From the NCBI GenBank assembly GCA_015680685.1, contig MNCI01002656.1:5454-69453 (forward strand): 64,000 nt of DNA, read 5' to 3'. Each line of letters begins with the position of its first letter. Position 1 is the first letter of the stretch. The notes beneath the pieces were generated by a model. The model saw nothing but the letters and a program-made list of their open reading frames with translations. It made no database searches and was not told the origin of the DNA. Source of the DNA: Gnetum montanum. Taxonomy: Eukaryota > Streptophyta > Gnetopsida > Gnetales > Gnetaceae. Both the position numbers and the translations under genes were made by a program. Of the stretch, positions 57,600 through 64,000 are shown in pieces.

Positions 57600-59760
57600 C
57601 AATCATGTCTCCTTCTTCTTATGACAGTGCTTCATTGACTAGGTCTGACACCATGAATTATCAGAGGTGGGGTGCACATGATGATCCTCCAATGCCCCAA
57701 CAGTTTCACATGGTATACGTGCATCCTGATGAGTATATACCAAACTTTACCTATATCCTCCACTAGGATGAACAACTACGTTGACGTGATTTAGAAGGTC
57801 ACATAGTGTTACCTCCTGATTGCTCAATCCTAGGCATGCTTCTTCATGCTCTCACATGAATTGGTATGCAACAGTTACAATTGGAGTACATTGTGCATGA
57901 ACAAGATTTGAGAGGTTATTTACCCATGGAGGCACAACGCCAAAGGGATTTGCAATAAGAGACACATTACAAATCCGTGAAGGGGAAGTGGTCTCAAGAT
58001 GTCCCATATGTCCTAAGTGAAAACAAGGGTGGTGAACCTGCATCGAGAGGCTTTCCACAAAATGATGTTCCTCTCGTTGACTTCGATCAAGGAGTTGTGT
58101 ATCAAAATTTTCACTCAACTATTCATAACCTAGGTTCTCATACCAATGGACACAAAGGGTCCAAAAAAGGAACACAAACACATGACAATGATGGACATTT
58201 CAACCGTAATCACAATCGAGACCGTGACCACCAAAGAAAGGATGATAGGCATCGTCATGGTACTAGTCCTTCTTCCTCTTCACCTTCATCATCTCCTTCC
58301 CCCTCTCCTTTAAATATTTGAATGCAATCACAAAGGGAAAGACCATGAGGAAAATGGTAAGTAAAATAGAAACCACTAACAAAATAATCAGGAAAGGGGA
58401 TGAGGAATTCTAGTGAGACACATCACGAAATAAGGGAGAGTAGAAAACAACATATGCATCATAAACACCATAGACAGTACAATCATGATGAACCCCTACC
58501 CACCACATGAAGTATGTTAGATATAATAGAGGCCGTTAGGATTCCAACAAGGCACCAGAAGGATAGTAGGATCAAAAGACTAGACATGAAGAATATCCCA
58601 TGATTTGAAGGGGGATACAATGCTGATCATCAAAATCATCTACAAGCATTCCACAATGCATGTGCCTTGCAAAATATAGAAAATAAGTGATAAAAGTTAA
58701 AGTTGTTTCCACGGACACTAATCAAGGAAGAGGAAAGCTGGTATTGGTCCTTAGAACTGGAATCCATTCATCAATGGAGTACCATGTTAGAGCTATTCAA
58801 CAATAAGTATCAAACGTACTCCCAAGTGTCCAACTTTCGTAAGCAAATCCAAGGCTAGAAACAAGGCAGACACGAACCCTTGGATGCTGCCATGGGCTAA
58901 TATTATACATTATTACATCATTGCCCTGGCCATGATTACTCGCAAAAGGAACAACTATGCCATCTCGTGGATGGGCTTAGGTACGAAATGTGAAGAACCC
59001 TTAGGACTTATGCCTAAGAAAGGCTATCCAAACTCAAAGCCCGCCAAATACAAAGATTGTTGGAGCAAGTTACCAAGGAGGAAGGCGAGTTGAGGAAAAG
59101 AGAAAGTGTAGAGGAGTACAACAAAGATCTTTTCCTCTGAAAGGAGGAAATCAGATTTTGCGAAAATGAAGAAGAGTTACCACTTGAAAAGATGGTGAAT
59201 AAAAAGACTTTGCCCATTTAAAAATTTACATTAGAAGTATTAGAAAAGGTAGATAAAATGTGGAACTCCCTAGATGATATATTTCAAACTATTCTAAAAA
59301 TAGTAGAGGATTCTAGAGAACAAAGTAGTGACCGAGAGATAAGTTAAAAAAAAGAAGCTGAGTATGCATGTAACAAGGGTAAGGGTAAAGTGGCCATCAT
59401 TGAAGAGGTTGTGGATTTAGACACAGACAATGATGGAAAATGTGAGAGATGCCAATATGACCATCCTAAAGGATGTTGCCCAGTAGTGTCACATTTGCAA
59501 GAGTCTGAGGTGTATGCACTAATCCCACAGTTAAATAGAAGACAAACACCCAGAAGGTTACCTTATCCTCAAGGTAGCCTAAGGTAGTTTCACCAAACCT
59601 TGACATATTATCTAAGTGGAGCTCCACCACAACCAAATAAATAGTATCAACAATGGAAACACCCACAATCATGGGGAATGCCACTACCATGTCAATAATA
59701 CCCTTACCATCAACCTGATCCATACGGGTATTACGTTCAGAAGCTGATCTTTCCACGTGA
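57600..59760 (+). pseudogene. Gag of the second plus-strand Athila-like element
   Basis: The N-terminal segment at 57650-57960 (VHPDEYIPNFTYILH, GHIVLPPDCS) matches the gag at 28250-28130. A His/Arg-rich then Ser/Pro-rich segment ends near 58320. The capsid core is at 58585-58860 and a coiled segment at 59060-59330. The zinc knuckle at 59441-59479 (CERCQYDHPKGCC) and a Pro/Tyr/Gln tail to 59760 follow. Stops interrupt it throughout. Confidence 0.82.
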
Positions 59761-60054
59761 CTCTACTAGTCACGTCACTCCTCAGTCTCACTACCAGACT
59801 CCCGAGTACTATAGAACTCCTTCTCCTATGAGTGAGGTTTCACATACATGCTATCCTTCTCATCCAACTGCACCTCTTCCACCCTCAGCTCCATTACCAC
59901 TTGCTCCAACTATGCAAGGCAAGCTTCCTACCCAGCCACAACAACGTAACGCTACAAGGGCTGTCAACCCTTAACCTACTATTGGTTTGGAACTCGATCA
60001 AAGAAGAGACCCTTCTTTAGAATCAACAATCCAAACAAGTGCTTACAACCACAA

Positions 60055-60960
60055 ATGGCTAATTATCCAAACATCTCAATATCATTTGACTCTTCGAAGC
60101 TTCCTTTGAACCAAAAATTGCACCCAATGCATACTGTAATGTTAACCCACATTGTCATTGATTGGATTAAAGTTGGCCATCTTCCTAGGAAATTCTCTGA
60201 TCCTAGAAGTCCTCTTATTTATTTTCAAATCGTTAGAAATGAGCCTTGCAAAGCTCTTTTGGATTTAGGTTCTCGTGTAAATTTGATCTCCCATGGAATG
60301 TATAAAGCCTAGAACCTGCCTCCACTAAAGAGGAGTAACATATATTTAGAGTTGGTTGACTAGTCCATCACTATTCCATTAGGACTAGTGGAGGACATTG
60401 TCACCACTGTTTGTGTGTGGTCATATCCAACCAATTTCCTAGTGATCCAAGTCAACAACTATAAGAGGAACTTCCCAATCATAATGGGAAGAGCATGGCT
60501 AAGTACAATTGATGCACACCTAGGAATATGTGATTCCCTAGAGATATAAAAAGAAAATACGTTTGGAAAGATTGAGAAGAAGAAAGTTCCATGCATTGCA
60601 TACACTGACACAAGGTGCAACTACATGCAGAAGTCCTGGTTTGTACAATGCTTAACATTGCCTGCATGCAACCAGTGTGCACAAGTGACTAACATACAAA
60701 GATGCCGGTATGCAGTAGCCACAAGACAGGAAGGCACCCAGTGGCTGAAAGTTGACCAAGAGAGTAATTCAACTACATGCATGGAACCAACTGAGAGCTT
60801 GACTTGTGCCTATATTGATAGCATGGACGCATTAGAGCAAGTCCATTGCCAACTTCCAAGTACTGACATCGAAAATATCAACTGGGAAAAGTTGAAAATC
60901 CTTGACGAGTTTAAGCAAGAGCCCCTTGAATTAAAATTGCTACCCACCGGTATGGAGTAT
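60055..60960 (+). pseudogene. Aspartic protease and linker of the second plus-strand Athila-like element
   Basis: KALLDLGSRVNLI at about 60250-60288 is the active-site motif and IIMGRAWLSTIDAH at about 60478-60520 the closing motif. A poorly conserved linker runs to 60960 and ends EFKQEPLELKLLP, the same peptide that precedes RT at about 25230. Confidence 0.82.
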
Positions 60961-61139
60961 ACATTTCTCTAGAATGGAAAATCGGTAATCATTAATGCTA
61001 AGCTCACTCCTCAACAAAAAGAAAAACTGCTAAAGATGGTAAAAAAATGGTCAAAAGCCTTTGCTTGGTCATATCCCAGATTAACCTAAATAGATTCTAG
61101 GATATGCCAACATAGAATCTACACTGACCCCTCTATGAA

Positions 61140-62420
61140 GCCTCGACAACAAGCATAAAGACGACTGAACCTAAAGCTTAAGCAAGTAGTTAAAGAAGAA
61201 CTTGAACAACTTCTAAAAGTTGGGTTCATTTACGCCATTGCTAACGGTGAATGGGTTAGTTCATTAGTCATTATGCCTAAAAAGGGAGGTTAATGGAGGA
61301 TGTGTATAGACTTTAGGCTATTAAACATGGCAACATTTAAATACCATTTCCCATTGTCACTTGTTGACCAATTTTTAGATACCATTGCAAAGCATTGTTA
61401 TTATAGTTTTCTGGATGGTTACATTGGGTACAATCAAATTCAAATAGCACCAAAAGACCAAGACAAGACTACATTCATGAGTCCTTGGGGAACATTTGCA
61501 TATAGGCAAATGATGTTTGGCTTGTGTAATGCTCCAACAACGTTTCAACGTTTGGTTCTCAGTATATTTTAGTAGCAAATAGGGAATGGTGTGGAGATTT
61601 TTATGGATGATTTCTCCACCTATGGAGCGGACTTTGAACAAGCATTGGACTGATTAGAGTAGGTATTGAAACGATGTGTAGAAACCAACCTAAGGCTCAA
61701 TTGGAAAAAAAAGCCACTTAATGGTCTAAGAGGGCATTGTATTAAGGCATAAAATTTCACAAATAGGGATGGAGGTAGATCCTGAAAAAATTAAGGTTAT
61801 CCAAAGAATCACTCATTAACCTAAAACTAAAAAAGACGTTCGATCATTCCTTGGACATACTGGCTATTATAGACTCTTCATCGAGAACTTTTCGAAGATT
61901 GCAAAACCATTGGTAGAATTAACGAAGAAGGACATACCCTTTGAATGGACCAAGGAATGTGAGCTAGCTTTCCAAACCTTGAAATAGAAGCTCGTAAAAA
62001 CACGCATTCTACAAGCTCCTGATTGGTCTAGACTATTCCATATAATGACTAACACATCCAATTTTTCTTTAGGAGTCGTACTTACATAGTTAGATGATCA
62101 AAAATGTCCTTATTACATTCACTGTGCAAGTTGAAGTATTGCTGGTGCACAACTCAACTATACTATAACAAAAAAAGAGTTAATGGTTGTGGTATATGCA
62201 GTAGAAAAATTTAGGCACTATGTATTAGGTTATAAGATATTTGTAGTCACAAATCATAATGTGACCCAGTTCCTTATGAATAAACCAATGGTGAGCACTC
62301 GTGTCATATGATGGCTGGTGATCTTGCAAGAGTTCGATATCATGATAGTAGATCATAAGGGCACCGAGAATGTTGTTGTTGATCATTTATCTTGGCTGCG
62401 ATGGGACAACAAAGAGGATG
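61140..62420 (+). pseudogene. Reverse transcriptase and RNase H of the second plus-strand Athila-like element
   Basis: RT at 61200-61960 shows MCIDFRLLNMATFKYHF, FLDGYIGYNQIQIAP, FGLCNAPTTFQ and an intact catalytic box FMDDFSTYG near 61600. RNase H is at about 62040-62400 (TKKELMVVVYAVEKF, VVVDHLSWLRW), with its first Asp changed. Stop codons and at least one shift near 61705 interrupt the frame. Confidence 0.87.
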
Positions 62421-62559
62421 AATACCTAATTTCTAATCGCTTCCTTGACGAACTTCTCTTTGTAGGTGTAATAAACAATCAATCAACCATAGATATAAAT
62501 TGGTATAGTAGCATTCTTACTTATCTTCTCACATAAGAAGCACCACAAAAGCTAGACGT

Positions 62560-63450
62560 TAGAAAGAAACAACAGTTTCTCCACCGAGTCAAATATTTCA
62601 TGGAAATCAATGGACACCTTTACAAGGTGTGTCACGATGGCTTGGTTCGATGGTGTGTTCCCAATGCAGATCAATTGTGAGTTCTCCAAGATGCTCATGA
62701 GGGCCTTTGTGGGGGTCATTACACTGGGAGATGAACAACTATTAAAATATTTCTTGCAGGATATTATTGGCCTACATTATTTCAGGACACCCATCATTTT
62801 GTCCAATCTTGTGAGCACTGTCAACGCGATGGGGAAATGACTACTAGAATGAAGGGTCCAAAATAATGGATTCAACCCTTAGAACCCTTTGACATATGGG
62901 GTGTTGATTTTATGGGGCCTATTATACCGATGTCCAATGGAAAAGCATACATTGTTATTGTTGCTGACTATTTTACAAATTAGGCAGAAGTAGCTACTGT
63001 TACTAATTATACATCATCTACCACTACACGATTTGTTCAACAAAAAATCGTAAATAGGTTTGGCGTGCCTCATGCACTTATTTCTAATAATGGTACATAT
63101 TTTACAGGTGCAACTTTTCAAAAGTTGATGCAACACTTAGGAGTTGAGCATAAACTGATTACACCATATTATCCTCAAGAGAATGGTCAAGCCGAAGTCA
63201 CCAATAGGGAGATCACAAAAATATTGACATTGACCATTAGCAAATATAGGTGAGGTTGGAGCACCAAACTAAACAATGCTCTTTAGGCCTACTACTCCAC
63301 ATGAAAACTCCCTATAGGCTATTCTCCCTACAAGTTAGTGTACGGTAAACTTCCAACACATCCTATCCAAGCTGAGCTCTGTACACTATCTACAACATGC
63401 AACCTCAACCTTGACCTCAGTCTAGCACAAAAAGAATGTTTAATGAACCT
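62560..63450 (+). pseudogene. Integrase of the second plus-strand Athila-like element, truncated
   Basis: The zinc-binding part is at about 62670-62830. The core has WGVDFMGPIIPM (first Asp kept), LISNNGTYFTG (second Asp changed to Asn) and PQENGQAEVTNREI (Glu kept). AYYST and YSPYKLVYGKLPTHPIQAEL follow. After AQKECLMNL the sequence leaves the family at about 63450, so the C-terminal DNA-binding part is lost. Confidence 0.85.
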
Positions 63451-63865
63451 TATTTGATTTACTCTCACTTGTCATATAATAAGTGCTCATGATGGTGGAT
63501 TATACTATAATACTGTTGCTTGCTAATGTTTGGTTTTTACCTTTGACGTTCAATGTTGATGATAAGATATAGTTTCTTTTGATAAAACAGGTAATGAGTC
63601 CAAGTCATCCATTTATTTATTCAACTCTATCGTCTCCCTTGGTTTTGGAGCTATACTATTCCTTTCTCTAAGCAAACCTATTAATGAATTGGTGGCTTGA
63701 TATTCTTCAAACCAAGGAAAGATTCAAATGGATTGAAAAGGATGTGACCTCAACGGGATTTGACGCATTTATGTTGGCTATTCTCTTAAGTACATAGATG
63801 TTTTTCATAGGTTTCTCACCATTCCGCTATCAACTAATATCAAGAAGTTAAATGAATCAAATAAG

Positions 63866-63937
63866 TCTTTGTACGGTGTGGTTCTCATGCAAAGTAAAAA
63901 AAAACAAACGGGTGGGAATTCAAAGCACACACCTTAG
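63866..63937 (+). repeat. Spacer repeat shared with 21693-21885
   Basis: CGGTGTGGTTC at one end and GGGAATTCAAAGCACAC at the other match both tandem units in the minus-strand element. This suggests 63450-64000 is the shrunken post-pol spacer of the same family. Confidence 0.6.
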
Positions 63938-64000
63938 ACATAATAAAGGAACATAAGCTACAAGCACTGGTTATGGCACTAGAAAGACATGTTACCCATA

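Larger units (their letters stand above)
57489..64000 (+). mobile_element. Internal region of the second plus-strand Athila-like element, open at the window end
   Basis: Order is gag, protease, RT, RNase H, integrase and post-pol spacer, collinear with the minus-strand element at 16597-29412. The 3' LTR is outside the window. The tail 63450-64000 lost the integrase C-terminus but keeps the spacer repeat found at 21693-21885. Confidence 0.85.

Overview
The window is nuclear DNA from a land plant, most likely a seed plant with a large, transposon-rich genome. The evidence is a spliced plant-specific sugar-transporter gene lying among decayed Ty3/gypsy LTR retrotransposons with plant-type tRNA-Asp primer sites. 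I cannot name the species. There are no prokaryotic genes, rRNAs or CRISPR arrays.

Layout. 1-2867: an LTR fragment, the gag half of an Athila-like element on the minus strand, and that element's LTR with a 28-bp hairpin. 2868-9100: AT-rich spacer with several tRNA-derived SINE-like copies and one GC-richer island (about 5.2-5.8 kb) packed with ACGT/G-box motifs. 9631-14531 (+): the one convincing host gene, a five-exon tonoplast monosaccharide-sensing protein (MSSP/TMT sugar antiporter, 784 codons, no internal stops). 14532-16596: 3' flank and unassigned DNA. 16597-29412 (-): a nearly complete Athila-like retrotransposon with two LTRs, primer site, gag, protease, RT, RNase H and integrase, plus an extra ORF of about 970 codons near its 3' LTR. 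29413-31207: an LTR relic and a SINE with a perfect 16-bp target duplication. 31213-50527 (-): a 19.3-kb Tat-like element with a CACTT target duplication and a separate plus-strand, intron-bearing gene between protease and RT. 50533-53652: AT-rich spacer. 53653-64000 (+): two further Athila-like elements head to tail. The first is reduced to LTR plus gag, and the second runs from LTR through integrase.

The host gene works alone here: it loads glucose and sucrose into the vacuole. The rest is a record of nested retroelements. In the two extra ORFs I read closely, stop codons are nearly all TAG, TAA or TGA where CAG, CAA or CGA would fit, with few frameshifts, which points to decay by cytosine methylation and deamination. 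Two single-N positions (23077 and 28607) are assembly joins, not ordinary ambiguous bases.

The points most worth a second look are the antisense spliced gene inside the Tat-like element, the long coiled-coil-rich extra ORF of the Athila-like element with LTR-like promoter dyads in front of it, the repeat modules shared between distant parts of the Tat-like element, and a SINE family confirmed by two target-site duplications.
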